From: Whalleya microplaca
Lineage: Eukaryota > Ascomycota > Sordariomycetes > Xylariales > Xylariaceae
DNA: 64,000 nucleotides
Assembly (NCBI GenBank): GCA_022497155.1
Contig: MU385722.1
Coordinates: 372,001 to 436,000 of the forward strand
Direction of reading: 5' to 3'
Under the pieces are notes generated by a model that ran no database searches, had not been told where the DNA came from, and saw nothing but the letters and a program-made list of their open reading frames with translations. Every line of letters starts with the position of its first letter. Within the stretch, counting starts at the first letter, position 1. Shown here in pieces: positions 12,989 through 26,699 of this stretch. A program made the translations under genes and the position numbers.

Positions 12989-13886
12989 AAGGTTCAATAT
13001 GTTTGAGTTATGTGACCGTGATTAGCCGTGCCAGGTTCTTGTTGGCGTGACCTGTTCCGCTTCTAGAAAACGTCAACCACAGGTGGCTGGTAATTCAAGT
13101 GGCTGGCACGCTCCACAACATGTGGCTATTATATAATCGGGGCTACGCCGCCGAGGACTCTAGTGATGATACTTCCCTAGCAATAACTATTATGAATCCC
13201 ATAACCTACGTCTATTTCAACAGCAGCTGAGCTTAGGAAGAATCCGGCAAGAGTAGTAAAAGATGGAGGCCGCTTGGCCGTGGTGAAAAGTCATGCAAGG
13301 TTATCTGATTGACTGCTGCTAGGTAAACAGCACATTGAGCCACGCCTCTACACCCCCCTGGCCCGACAGCAGATACCTTCGACACGCCAAACTTTACACA
13401 TCCTTTGATATAAAGATGTTAAGTCCAGTATTTATGACTTGAGCGTATTTACGTGACAATAGATATGCACTGCTTCATGCGCTTTCTGGTCGGCTAATTA
13501 CCTTAATATTTGTGGAGGTACTGTTTAACAGCTGTTAATCAGATACAATTAGTGGGCATATACAGATGTATGACTGGATGGCCCGCGAGGGAAGAGCATA
13601 ACTCAAACTACAATGAGAGATTGATTATGTTGGCGTAGTAATTGAGACACTTATTTGTAGACCTGTCCTAGTGTAAATAATCTACTCTTTCGTAAGACTA
13701 GGGAGCTTGGGTAAGCATGGGAAAATATTCATAAACTAGCAGCTCGACAGATGGGGCCGTGTGGGAATTGTATAACTCAATTGTATATTAAGTTATAAAT
13801 GAACCATTGTGGATAAGCCCTGTGGTAGAAATGAGTAAAGGACAGCTTCCTTGATTCGCTGGGCCCCATGTTTGAATAAATAGGAG
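12989..13886. other. Intergenic up to the transposon insertion site
   Basis: No gene seen. The stretch ends at the target-site duplication AAGAG (13,887-13,891) that flanks element A. Composition is normal, in sharp contrast to the block that follows. Confidence 0.5.
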
Positions 13887-13891
13887 AAGAG
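13887..13891. repeat. Target-site duplication of element A (left)
   Basis: AAGAG immediately before the left LTR, identical to 35,602-35,606 after the right LTR. Confidence 0.9.
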
Positions 13892-14231
13892 TGTAACGAA
13901 GCCGTTACCACAGGTCTTGATTTGAAAGAACAAAAGGCGTGAAAGGTAAAATACTTAGATTGATCGTTGGCTAGCAAAGAGAGACTATCTAAGGGACAGC
14001 GAAATATAGTCCTTTTTATATTTAAATAGCTTTTTAGTGAATGGGACTTGATTGCTAAGCTATTATTTTTTGGCAACTATTTGGTTGCTAAGCTATTATT
14101 TTTTGGCAACTATTTGGTTGCCAAGCTATTATTTTTTGGCAACTATTTGGTTGCTAAGCTTTTATTCCTTGGTAACTATAAATTACGTAATAGCTGGTTA
14201 CGGGGATATTTAGGAATGGGCGGTTGTAATA
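13892..14231 (-). repeat. Left LTR of element A (340 bp)
   Basis: Starts TGTAACGAAGCCGTTACCA and ends GGGCGGTTGTAATA, where the right copy ends TTATAACA. It carries four 33-bp tandem units from 14,052. The outer half is almost free of RIP. The inner half shows C-to-T relative to the right LTR. The element reads on minus, so this is its 3' LTR. Confidence 0.93.
14052..14185. repeat. 33-bp tandem repeat, 4 copies, in left LTR of A
   Basis: Units start at 14,052, 14,085, 14,118 and 14,151, with the core TTGCTAAGCTATTATT then TTGGCAACTATTTGG. The same four units lie at 35,422-35,555. Neighbouring units form inverted repeats; in the right LTR TTGGCAACC-ATTT-GGTTGCCAA (35,506-35,527) is a perfect 9-bp-arm hairpin. 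Confidence 0.88.
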
Positions 14232-14259
14232 TTATTTTTCTTTTTCTATGATTTTTGTT

Positions 14260-16803
14260 TTTAAAAATTCTTGGGTAAGTGATTTCTTTTTTTTTTCTTT
14301 ATTTTATTTTATTAATAAGAAATATATTAGGCGTTTCGAAATCTATACGTTTTTATCGAAATCAGAAATCGGAACGAATAGTTTGTTTTTAGTATATTTA
14401 GGAGTTTAGGTATCCGGTATTGCCGTATTTGCCGTATGCCCGATTAAAGATCGTATATTATAAGTATAAAAGCGTATCGTTTTATTATAGGTATATATTT
14501 CTGTATTATTTATATAAAAGCGGCGGAAAATTTATGAAATTATTATATAATATCGGTTAAGAAAGGGTTTGTCTAAAAAAAAATTATTGTCGGTTATAAA
14601 AGAAAATTCGAAAATTATATAAAGAATTTTAGCATTTTTAGAAGGAGTTTCGAAAAAAATGGATAATTTGATTTAAATAATAGGAAGAATAATTGTTTTT
14701 TCGAATAAAGGTATTGTGTATATTATCCGAGCGCGAGAATATTTTAAAACAGAAAGGAAAAGCGTTTTTGCTCGAAAGGGAGGCTTAAGATCGGGCTAAA
14801 GGAGGGGTTGCGTCTAAGTCTAGCGCTTAGACTGCTAAATTACAGACGGCTAAATTATAAGTTGGTTTAAATGTTACGGAGTTTTTTAATTAGTCGTTAA
14901 TTAATTTTTCGGGCTTTTTCGATTAGTCCGTGCTTGCGGATTTAGAGTTGTTAGTTTCGGGCGATTTGGGTTTTAGCGATAAAATTGCCGAACTAAGTTT
15001 TTTATATTTTTAAGGTTTTTAAAAAGTTCCTAAATGTTTTTTTTATATAGGTAGTGTTATTATTTAACGAGGTATTATATCTGATTTTTAATTTTGCGAG
15101 AATCTAATATAGTTTTAATAAAATAAGTCTTTTGGTTAAAAAGTTTTTAGGTAAATTAAATAGGTGCATTTTTAGGGGCTGGTTTTAATATAAAGATGTA
15201 GAAAATTAGGTAGATTTTTATTCCGGGGAGGTCGAGTTAGTAATTAGTTTCGGAAAAGACTTAAGTAATTTTATATAGTCCTAACTTTTTGAAGTTTAAT
15301 TTGCTGCTAGCTTTTTTAGTTTTAATTTAAGGCATATTTAATCCGGAATTTTGTCGTTACTTTAAGAAGTAAACTTTGTTTTTTTATAAAAAAATAGGGC
15401 CTTTTATTTTTTTAAAGTTATAGTAATATAATATATATTGTTAGATAAATTGGAGTCGGCTTTAAAGCATGAAATGTAATGTCTTTATTTCTGTGGCTAT
15501 TTTTTCTGCTCGGGAAGCTATAGTTATAATAGTTGGGACTTTTGTAAGTAATTTTTTTAATCGGGAGGTGTTAGCTTCTTATCTATAAACTATAATATAA
15601 GAGAAGATAGTTATATTTTTATTAACTAAAGTATTATAAGCTATTTAAGCTAGGGGTAATAATTTAACCTAATTATTTTGTTAATAATTTATATAATTGC
15701 GGAAGTATTATTCCAGTATTTGGTTGAGTTTTTTGGTTTGTTTATTTAATTAGGGGTAATAAGCTATAGAAAACTTAAGCTTAACTTCTGTTTTTTTAAA
15801 AAAACTGGTTTTAAATTTAGAAATAAATAATTTATTACAGTTAGATATGATTTTCTGCGGTAATTTATATTTATCGAAAAAGTTTTTAATAAAAGTATAA
15901 GTAAATTATTTTACGGTATAAGTTTTTTTATAAAAAAAGAAATATTTATATTTTATAAGTCGGTTTATAATTACTTATATTCCGTTATATTATATTTTTA
16001 TTATTAGATTAATAAATAAGGGGAAAGATATAATAAAATCTTATATTATAGTATATTAAGTTTAGCTGGGGATTTTAATAAGCTAAAGTAATCTGTAAGG
16101 TTTATATCTATTAGTTTTAGTTTTATTATATATAATATATTCGTTAACAGTCTTTTTAACTGTCTGGTATAATCGGGAGAAATCGTAAATAGTTTATAAT
16201 TGTTTTAAGGTTTTAAAAATTCCCTAATATTTATAAAGGGCGTTTTTATAGAAATATTAAGTAAATTTTTCTTATAAAGTCTTTAAGATATATATTTTCT
16301 TATAATAAGTTAGTATTCTATCGTTATTCGAGTCGTATATTTTTTTTTCGTATTTATTATAGGCTTAGAGAAATTTAGCTTATAATTATTTGTTAAATTT
16401 TTTAAATATTATACTAATATATTATTTTAACTCTTTTGGGGGGTTTTTTATCTAAATGTTTCTATTTTTCTATAGGGTAAATATTTAAATATTTCTTTTA
16501 GGGACCTTAAAATTATAGTTACTTTTTTTGCTAAAAATATTAGCTTAAATGTTTTCTTTTTTTTTAATATAATAAATTTTAAAATTAAATTTTAAGAGAA
16601 ACGTAAGCTATATTTTCTGTTTGCGACCGAGCTTTTGCGAGATTATAAATTAGGTAAGATTTTTATAGTCGGAATAAATGTCGAATAGTTTTACTAATTT
16701 TAATAAAAAAAGTTCCCATTCTTTAAATGTAAAAGTAATAGCTATTAATTCTTTGTCGTAAATAGGGTATTATAAGGGTAGTTTTTATAAAACTTTTAAA
16801 TAA
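14260..16803 (-). pseudogene. Element A integrase and pol C-terminal region (relic)
   Basis: On minus, about 16,010-15,830, a broken reading frame gives VIINRLIKYKYFF, then FTYTFIKNFFDKY and LPQKIIS. This fits the Gypsy integrase core (DRLTKY..F.P, then HGLP..IISD) with RIP substitutions such as D to N. Stops occur every few codons. The plus strand here is rich in T and G and poor in C, meaning C-to-T change on this strand. No intact ORF of 60 codons remains. Confidence 0.7.
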
Positions 16804-17030
16804 TGTTATGGGGCTAGTGTACCGTGGCATATATATATCGCTTGTTTTTTTCTTTTACTCTTAGATAGAATATACAGAGCTTAGACAGCCTTGTTGCCGA
16901 TAATAAATATATCTTTTCTTTCGATTAATCGCCGTTATAAGTGACTTTTTTATTTCGTCGCTTTAATTACCTCTGATTAATTAAGCTATAAAGTGGTACC
17001 TTCTTTACCTTAATACCCTGTCCTAAGACA
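16804..17030 (+). repeat. 5' LTR of element B (227 bp)
   Basis: TGTTATGGGGCTAGTG ... TGTCCTAAGACA. Differences from the right copy are transitions. This copy keeps its G but has lost many C to T. Confidence 0.92.
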
Positions 17031-20000
17031 TTTAGCTCCCCCGGATAGGTTTTAACTTTTTCGCTTTTTTAATTAATCGAGAAAAACAGTTTAAATAAAG
17101 GCAGTAATAAAATAGAACCAAAAGAAAAGGACTTTAATAAAACCCCTAAAACTATTAAACTAACCGAATTTATAAAAAAGAAATACTACTTAAAAAAAAG
17201 AACTAACAATAAATAATTATTTAAAATAAAAAAGTAATGCTAAAAATAAACAGATTAATAAAGAGACTTATAAAAAATTTATAATATATATTAATAAGCC
17301 AGTAATATAAAGATATAAAGATATAAAGAATATAAAATATAGAAAATATAAAAATATAGTAATATAAAAATATAAAAAAATATAAGTTTTAATAAAGCAA
17401 ATTAAATACGAGAAAATTAATAACACAAAAAATTAGGAAAAATTAAAAAATTATAAAATATATAACAAATAATATACGAAAACGTACTATAATTTAAACC
17501 TATAAAATAAACTAGGGTAAAATTTAGGTAACGAGAATAATATTTAAGCTTTTAATTAGCCTATAAGTAGTCTTATTACGCAATTAATTAATTAATATAA
17601 TATAATAGCTAAGTTAGCGACTTATTATCGAGATCCTTTTTAAAAGTCTTTTAACCTTTAAAGCTATTATTAGCGTTTTAAAAAATAGTTGTAATTTTAT
17701 ATCTAAAATATTACAAAATTATAACCTAATATAATTAAAAAAATAAATTACATTCCCTTAAAATTAAATATAACTAAAGAATTAAAACAGCTAAATAATA
17801 AGATATCTTAAACTATATTAAATATAGCTAAAAAAAGATCCCTTTAACTAACCGATAATTAAGGGATTATTAACCTTACTACTAATTAAAAGCACCAGTA
17901 AAATAAGAGAGACTCGGCATTATATAGTCAGAATATTTAATTAAAAATAACTAGCCAAAAGACTTTATCTTTTAATATAATAAAAAATATATAAATTGAC
18001 AAAAAACTTACGGATTAAAATATGGCTTCCGATTAAAAGCGACTTACTATAACCGGAAGAACTAAATTTACAGTAACGGCTACATTATTAGACCCTCGAA
18101 ACTACTTATAGCTTTTATTCGATAGAAATAATATTATAAATTAAATCGAAAATATAATATATATATTCGATAAATATAGCTTAAAAAATAATATTAAAAT
18201 TAGGGAAATGCCGTATTAAACGGATAATTAAACTAATAAGCGATAGATCGAAACTTTATTAAAAGGTATTACTATTTAGAAAAAAACAAAGGCAATTTTA
18301 AAACGATATTTTAAAATTAGTGACTTAAAGTAGATAAAAACCCCCATAAAACGGTTAAAAACTTAAAAAAAAATAATAAATTATTTAAACCGACAGAAAT
18401 TTATTATTATATTTTAGATTATTTAGTTCGGGTAAAAGACGTCCGGAAATAAGGGAAAATTAAGGGATAAAACGCTATTTTCGTTAGTAGTTTATAGCAG
18501 AAAATCAATCAAAAGGTTATTAAATAAATTATATAATTTTATTCGAAATTATATAATAAGTTTTTCAAACTGGATTACAAAAAAGCCCAGAATATTATAT
18601 ATATATAAGCGGATATTACAATCGGCTTAATAAATTATAACAGCCGCAATATTTAATAAGTTTCGCCTAATCGACTACATAAAAATAAATCGGTTAATTA
18701 TTAACGTTCGGTTCGGTTCTGCTTATTATTAATAAACCTAAAACAGCCTAAAGTTATCCTAAAAAAAGAAACTTTATTTTTTTAGCTAAACGAAATAAAA
18801 AACCTAATTAAGTTTATAAAATAAATATTTATTATATAGCTTAAAACTAACGAAAATTTTATTACATTTATAAAGAAATTTTAATTAATGTTACCCAAAT
18901 TAAAATATTACGTCCTATAAAAAGAAACCTCTGCCTAATAAAATATTTAAAAACGTAAAATAAAAAATATATCTTTTAATATTTATTATGCCGGGCCTTT
19001 AAATAAAAAAGGAAAATATAAAAAATATAATAGCCGATAAGATTAAAACAATCGATATATATTATAACCGATATTATTTTAGGGATATAATCGAAATACC
19101 TATTTTTTTTATAAAGAATTAGGCTACTTTTTTATTACCTGCTCCCTAATAGTGTCGTTAAGCCGCAATAATATAATACGATATAATAATTAATTTAAGG
19201 GATATTTTATCGGAAGTTTTTAAGCTACTCCCGAAATTAAAAATATCCTATTTTTTAAGTATATAATTACCGAAAGCAAAATAAATAAAAAAGGTATTAT
19301 TTAAGCCTACCTATAATTTCTATATAAAATAAGAATATGCGATACTTAAATTCGGAAATTAACTTATTACTATTTCTATAAATATAATAAAATCGAAAAA
19401 GATATAAAGTTTAAATAAAACTATAATTTTATTTAATTAATAGCTAATTTATAAAATCGCAACCCGGAAATAATACTAGCCACAAATTTAAAAATTAATA
19501 GTATTAAAATAAGGGGCCTAAAAAATAACATTTTTTATAAACTTATAAACCTATAAAATTACCTTTAAAAAAAACTAATTATTAATAAAAACGGGAATTC
19601 TATATATAAAATAATAATTAAGCCGTTTTAATATAAAAGTAAGAATAAAATTAACATTTTAGCATTAAAAAAATATAAGAATATAGATAGTAATATATCC
19701 GTAAAAAGGATAATCGATAAAATGCTACTAAAACTAAACTTTTTATCTTTAATAGTCTTAAAAACGCCGAAATAAACCTAGGCTAATATACTAAAAAACA
19801 TTATACCTAATTAACTAGCCTTAGCTTTAATTTCGGAATACTAAAAAAAAAAGATCTCTAAAAATGCGGCAAAAAAATTTAAAATCTTATAAAATAATCT
19901 AATTAAATATTATACGGGATTTAATAAAGCGGGTAAAATAAATCGAAAGCCTTATAAAACAATTTATATTCTTTTAGCCGAAATAATTAATTAGTAACAA

Positions 20001-20200
20001 CAAAAACAGTAATCCTAATTTAATTTTATACCAAACATATTACAGCCAGTTTTTACGCCTAATAAATTCCAAAATAGCCTTATAAATATATCGATTAATA
20101 ATATTTTTATAATACCCGGTAACGCTACCCAAATTATTATAGCATTTCTGCCGGTATTTATCCGGGATATTAAAATATATATCTAATTATTACCCCGATT
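17031..20200 (+). pseudogene. Element B leader and gag region (relic)
   Basis: Strongly A-rich, with stops every few codons. Around 18,090-18,200 the plus strand gives LLDPRNYL, then IFDKYSLKNNIKIREMPY, which looks like capsid-type gag, but no full domain can be followed. The position before the protease motif supports gag. Confidence 0.45.
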
Positions 20201-20300
20201 AACTATAAAAATTAGCTTTAAAAAATATAAAGATTTAATTACTACAGTTATTAATATAGGTGCTTAATTAAATATTATTATATAATTATACATTCTTAAA
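20200..20300 (+). pseudogene. Element B aspartic protease motif (relic)
   Basis: At 20,241-20,264 the plus strand reads TTVINIGA. The family pattern is D-T-G-A; GAT-ACA changed to AAT-ATA explains N-I-G-A by one G-to-A and one C-to-T step. It is followed by LNIIIYNYTF, a plausible flap-proximal segment. Confidence 0.55.
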
Positions 20301-21419
20301 TATTAAATACTTATATAAAAAACTAAAATTATATAATCCGGCTTTAATATATTAGTAAATAATAAAACTAAAAGCTTTAGCTTAATTAAAAGACCTATAT
20401 AATTAATAAGCCATAACTTGCCGCTACCGATCTATATAGTTAAAAACTTTAAGGCTATATTCCCGTTACTTCTCGGCCTTAACTTCATTTTCTAATCGCA
20501 TATAATAATTTACCCTAAAAAAAGCTTATTAATAGCTTCGATATTTTTTAAAAATATTAAGATTATAATACCCCTTATATATAATAAACTAGCTAAATAA
20601 ACCCTAGCCGACATTATTAATTTTTCGGAAAACTAATAACCGCCGATACTAAAAGCCAGGTCGACAGTAAACAAAAGCCTTAAAATATTATAGTAATAAT
20701 AAACCTAATAAAATTTAAAAATATAATTTAAAATAATTTAAGTCTAAAATAAGTTAGTAAATAAACAAAAATTACTATTAATAAAATACTCCAAAATAGC
20801 AATTAAATATAAGCCTCACTATTTAATAATTATTTACTAAGCCTATTATAAAAAACCATTAAAAAGGAATCCAGATAAGTAATATAACGTCTAACATTAT
20901 ATCGTAAAAAAATATTACAAAAAAACAAAATCAAACTATATATAATATATAAACCAAAAACGCAAAAAGTTTACCTAATCGATAATGCCAAATCGGATAA
21001 TATAATCCCTTTAAGGTCGATTAATTAAAAACAAGCGATATTATAAAATATAAAACCGAATTTCGAACCCTAAAATATATCTAAAACAAACAAAAAATAT
21101 AAAAATATTATTCCGCATTTTGCTTCCGCGCTATAAAATACCAGATTAATAAAAAAACGCCTAAATATTATTAAAACAAAACTACTAAATATAAAACTTA
21201 TAAATTAAAAAAAAAACAATACTAATCGAAATTCTTTATCGATAAGAAATAATACTAGCCTAGGACTTTATAAAAATCGGCCGAATTAAGGAAAAAATGT
21301 CTTTTCCGTATAAAATTAAAACAATACTACATAATATATAGCAAGCTAAATTAATTCCTATCCTAGCGCTACTAAAAATACAAGTCTTAAATATCCTATA
21401 AAATCGGCTTAAAAATAAA

Positions 21420-21880
21420 ATATTAAAAAAATCCCATACTTTATACCGTAACGCCTGATTTATAATTAAAAAAAAGAATAAAAACCTTCGGTTAATTAAC
21501 TTAGCTATAAAACTAAACGCTATATAAATATAAAACGCCTTCCTTCCGAATAATTATAACAAATTTACGGAGGAATTTATTATATAAGCAATAATCTCTA
21601 TAGTAGATTTTTTTTTAAAATATAATTAAATATTATTATTTATATTTAATAAAAATTATATTATATTTTCGACGCCGATCGGGCTTTTCCGGATAACAAT
21701 TTTATTATAAAAAGGGACTAATTTAGTAATACAATTTTTATATATTATTACCCGGATCTTATTTGACCTTATACCTAATAAATGCAAGCTATTCTTTAAT
21801 AATATTAGTGTTAAAGGGCTAAAAACAAAATATAATAATCAAAAAATCGCACCAGAAATAAGACAATTTATCCGTAAGCA
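21420..21880 (+). pseudogene. Element B reverse transcriptase (relic)
   Basis: The plus strand reads NLRLINLAIKLNAI, FLPNNYNKFTEEF, ISIVDFFLKYN, then IIFSTPIGLFRITILL and KGTNLVIQF, followed by LFFNNISVKGLKTKYNN and KIAPEIRQFIRKH. I recognise this order from fungal Gypsy polyproteins (LR.VN..., LP...DEF.E.F, DF.SGYDQ, F.TP.G..R.T.LPQG.TNS). Stops and Asp/Gly losses match RIP. Confidence 0.82.
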
Positions 21881-22999
21881 TTTAAAAAATATCAATAATA
21901 TCTTACTTAATTTTAAACTAATAAAAACTATAGCTAGTACGGAAAAAAGCGATTAATATAAAAACGCTGCCGTTATTATCGGCTATTTATATAATACTAA
22001 TAATCGTTCTTTTAATCAGGCCAAAATTATTAAAATTACGGAATAAATACTTTATAGCAATATTTCTAAAATATAGGCATTCTTAAAAGTTACAGTCTAT
22101 TATCGTATATAAATCGTATATTATACATTAATTACTTTATTACTAATAAAACTTTTCCGGAAAAACGCAAATTAGAAATAAGAAATCAAGTAATAGCAAA
22201 CTATAAATAGACTTAAAATAGCGTTAATTAATATACTTTATTTAATTACGCTCGATTATATAAACGGATATATTATCTGGCTTAAAATTAATATATTAAG
22301 TATTAAATAAAGGTATATATTAGGATAGGAAATTAATAGATATATTTGACCTATAAGATTTAAATCTGGTATATAAAAAAGGCTAAAACTTAATTATAAT
22401 ATTATAAAATAAAAATGTTTCGGGATAATTAAGTCTTTTTAATAATTGCAAAATTACTTTTACGGCACGAGATTTATTTTCAAAACTAATACTAAAATTT
22501 TAATCGCTTAATTAAATAATAAATTCTCCAGCCTACCTAACGCGGTATTAACCCGGTAAATAGTTTTTATTAAAATATTTAATTTCGAAATAAAACATAT
22601 CCCTAAGAAATAATATTAAGTAACGAATAGTCTATTATATAAACTATTAAAGCCGTCCGATAAGTTAGATAATTAATAGGAGAGAAAAATCGACAACTTT
22701 ATTAATATCTAGCTTAACGTCCTTATAATAAAAATACTTTAATTAAATAAACCAATATAAAAAGTACCGGAATTCTCCCTACTACCTATTATTTTACACC
22801 CGCCAAAAAATTAGTCTAAAACTTCCTAAAAAATCGCAATATACCTTAATACCTTAAAGCTACTTAATCGACTAAAAGGTTCTAATATAACGAGATAATA
22901 TTATACGAAAGCAAGCTTCCGAAATAAAGCTATTAAATACGTAATTTAAAAAGGAATTTTATAGCGGAAACCTTATAAGAAATATGGCTAATAGCGTAT

Positions 23000-24110
23000 C
23001 GTTAATAATATGAATTAATAAAAGCGTATTATTAAGGACTATTACTCGAAAATTAAAACGTATTAAAAATAAGAATCAACCTATAATAAAATAATTAAGT
23101 TTTATTATTAAAAAGGAATATATTAAAAGATCCAAACTGCCGTTAAATATTACCTAAAATGCCAGCCTTCTATAAATAGACGATTTAAAAATTAAGGACT
23201 TTTTTTAACGCTAAAATAATTACTAACTATTTAAATTATTAATGTTTAATTTTTCCCGAACGATAATAAATATTCGGCTATTATTAAAGCAAGGGATAAG
23301 CTATTAAAGTAGCCTAAAATTAAAGTACTAAGAAATGCTATAGCAATTAAGATATAAAAATTCCTTTAAGACTATATCTATATTAATTATAATATTTTTA
23401 TAATAATTAAATGTAATAAAGGCTTAAAAAATAAAACAGAAGTAACTAAAAATGTTATATAATTAGGTATTAAAATATAAATCGGACCTATATATTACCC
23501 TTAGACGTAAGGATAAATAAAAATAAACTATCGACCGATTATAAAATCTTTTATATATATAACGGAAAAAACTAGCAAATTATAGGTTAAGAAATTTAAA
23601 GTTATATTTTAGGCTAATCGAACGTTTATATAAAAATATAGGTTTATATTATATAAACTAGTCTATAATAAAAAATTTATTATACCGATTAAAATAGTTT
23701 TATTATTTTAGCGGGTCTTTAATTAGTCGGATATTTATAATAAAGAAAATCTTATTACTAAAAAGGTAAAAATGTTTAAACAATAGGATAAAAATATCGC
23801 GAAAATAGTACAAATTCTAATAAAGAAACGAAAAAAAGCGGCGGAACGAAATAATCGATAATACCCCTTAAAAAAACGGTTAGAACTGTTAAAATAAAGC
23901 AGCTTAGTTTTATTTTATAATATAATACGGAATATCGATATATCTAAAAATAAGAAACTAAAATATAAATAAATTAAGCCCTATCGAATTACAAAAAAAC
24001 AAAAACAAAATAAATTTTTTTTTAAAGAATTAAATAAGGTAAGGTTATAAGGAATATTTTCTTTTAATTAGCTAAAAAAATTTATTCGAGATATAAAAAA
24101 GTATTAAGAA
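23000..24110 (+). pseudogene. Element B integrase and C-terminal domain (relic)
   Basis: Readable blocks on plus are KCNKGLKNKTEVTK (family: DGGPENKAEVT), a YYP-type remnant of YHPQANG, INYRPIIKS for the ERGH.PIVDA segment, LVYNKKFIIPIKIVLLF (YG.EAVLPIE...P) and NKENLITKK. The C-terminal part contains RITKKQKQNKFFFKELNKV and LKKFI, matching the Y-RI..-GTYRL-ELDG-..-NRLKRF ending. Element C sits just downstream. Confidence 0.75.
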
Positions 24111-24408
24111 CTTAGCGAGCTTTATAATAACTATTAGTTAGGTAGCTATAGTAAAGTAAAAGATAATTATAAAAACGTTAAACTAGTAGATAATAATACG
24201 GTATATTAAAATAAAAATATATAAAAAAGCCCGGTAACTTATAGCTAGATTAAAAAAGTCGAGCCTAATAAAAATTAAAGAATTATAAAAAATAGAATAT
24301 CTAAAGGGATAATTAAAGTTAAACTACCTGGGATATTATTAATAAAATAAAAAATTTATAATCGAGTATTAAAAAAATAATACTAACAAATTAGATTATT
24401 TTTTTTTA

Positions 24409-24413
24409 CGTTT
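24409..24413. repeat. Target-site duplication of element C (left)
   Basis: CGTTT, identical to 26,954-26,958. Confidence 0.88.
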
Positions 24414-24667
24414 TATTACGGCACAGGCCTGTGGGGTGCCCTACAGCTCCCTAAAAGTCCCTATAGCTACAACATACCCCACTACCCCTCACACGTAACC
24501 TACTGGACCATATGCTTAGTCAGATAGCTTAGGTAATCAGGTAAAAAGGTTTTCTCAGGTTAGGCTGTCACACAACAATTAGCTGACCTTTTACTCCTTA
24601 CCTTATAATTTTATAGTAATATATACCTATTACTTAAATACGCCACCTCTTTCCTTAAGCCGTTACA
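24414..24667 (+). repeat. Left LTR of element C (254 bp)
   Basis: TATTACGGCACAGGCCTG ... CCTTAAGCCGTTACA; the likely original is TGTCACGG...CCGTCACA. Preceded by the duplication CGTTT. Confidence 0.92.
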
Positions 24668-25289
24668 TAATTATAAGGTCCTTTAGCGCTAAATTTAGCT
24701 GATTCTATTTATTAGGCTATCGTAATTAATTTAGCACCCTTAATATCGATTTATAACGCGTTACAGCAATTGTTATTTTTACTTTACTTATTAATTTATA
24801 ACCAATTATAACAACAAGGTTTAATTTACAACCAGTTATAGCAGATACTTTACCTTTAATACCTTAAGCCTCTAATAACACGTATAAATAATTAATAGCG
24901 TTACTTTTAAAATCATTAGTCACTTTTACTAATTACTAGTTAGGTTAGTTACCCTTTTTTCTCTCTTATCGGACCTCGTTTTATTAAATACGTATAGCAG
25001 CATTTAATTAATTAGCGCTAAATCACGCCTATTATCCTTACCGACCTTATTTTTTAGACACTTTCCTCGTTTTTATCTAATTTATATTATAATACAGCAG
25101 ACTCGAACTCACCCGTTATCACCTACTAATTTACAATTCGTTATAGCAGCACGGTTAATTTTTTTTTTTCAGCTTAATTTATAATTTATTACGGCAAATT
25201 ACCTACCTTCCTTAACTCGATTTACAACCAGTTACGGCAAGTCACCCTTCACTCATTTATACACTAATTTACAACTAATTGCGGCAGTA

Positions 25290-26430
25290 TATTAGCAATA
25301 ACTTCCATTAGCAGCGGTAAAATCCACGCCGCCATCCAAACAGCCACAGCTACTTTATATACTAAACTCATATCTAAATTTAATACCTATATTAAATCCC
25401 TAAAAAACAACTACAAAAGTTACGTTTAATAGCTCCAGGTTAATAAATCCTTTATCGAAACTAAGCTTGCCGTTATTAAAACTACTTATAGTGCCTTTTT
25501 ATTTAAGCAGCCACGCCTTTAACCTATCCTCCTAAATCCTCCTACTTTATCTAGCCTATCAGACTTTAATATATAAATACTATAGCTATTAGGCAAGCTA
25601 AGCATTAACGGCGATACCTTCGGCTTACCGGAAGCAAAATTCCATTACGTATATACTCGACTTAAACCTAAAATATAGTATTTTATTAACCCCGTTTTCT
25701 ATTAAACATAAAAAATAAAGGTTTAAAACCATTAGCAAATCCTAAATACCTTAAACCGACTATACGAAAATCCGAATAAAGCCGATCGGGCTGCCAAACG
25801 CCTCTATAATTTCAAGCAAGGTTAAAACAAATCCATTCGTACCTTCTTAGCGAACTAAGAACGCTAAATATATAAATCAGACGCCGTTACTTTATTTAAC
25901 GCACTCAAAATCTAAAACCTCCGCTACAGCATAAACGATCGACTAAAAAACAAACTAAATAAAATAAATCAGCTTTAAAAACTACCGGAAAACTACAATA
26001 AATTTATCTCTTTACTTTACCGATTATTAGAATATTACATCCATAAAACTAAAAGAAATATATCGTCAATTCCTTATTACTCGAACGCAATAAACACGTC
26101 TATTAGCACGATTTACGTCCACTATTTAATAATTTACAGCAAATCCAAAAATACCTTTAAAAATAATAAATAGCTACTTAAAATTACGTCACTTTAAATA
26201 GCTACAGGCCAGCAGGCTCTCCCTGCCTCAAAAACTAAGCAGCAGCATTATCGGAAGCAGCACGCCTATATATATTATAGTAACGGAAACCACGAAATTT
26301 CAAAATGCCTTCTATTGCCAGCGGAATCGAACCTTCGGAAACTTTTCGCCGACAAAAACAGCGGTTACAAGAATTAAGCAGGTAATCAAGGGAATAGTTA
26401 GTCACAACAGCAAATATATAGCTTATAATA
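25290..26430 (+). pseudogene. Element C gag-like ORF (relic)
   Basis: The plus strand gives helical, charged blocks (SDAVTLFNALKI, then NKFISLLYRLLEYYIHKT) and near 26,265-26,310 AYIYYSNGNHEISKC, which fits a CCHC zinc knuckle (C-x2-C-x-N-G-N-H-x4-C) whose first Cys codons have become Tyr. Internal stops are frequent. No pol follows before the right LTR. Confidence 0.6.
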
Positions 26431-26699
26431 ATCGATACTAAATAGTTATAAAAGAATATAATAAATTAATAAAATCCTTTTAAAAGACTTAATTTTCAAA
26501 ATTTTAACAAATTTACTCGGTACTAATATTAAATCCCATACAATTTATATAGATAAAAACATAAAGGTTAAATAAAGTCAAAAAATTACCTTTTAGGGAC
26601 AGTAGTAATTAAGTCAATTCCTATATACACCAGGTACGCTATAAGCTAGCTATTGTTAGCTATTATTAGCTATTATATACAGTAAATTTAGGGGGGTAA

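Noticed and set aside
14048..14251. ORF of 67 codons encoding a repeated AKLLFFGNYLV unit
   Set aside because: It is only the translation of the 33-bp tandem repeats inside the left LTR of element A (33 bp is a multiple of three).
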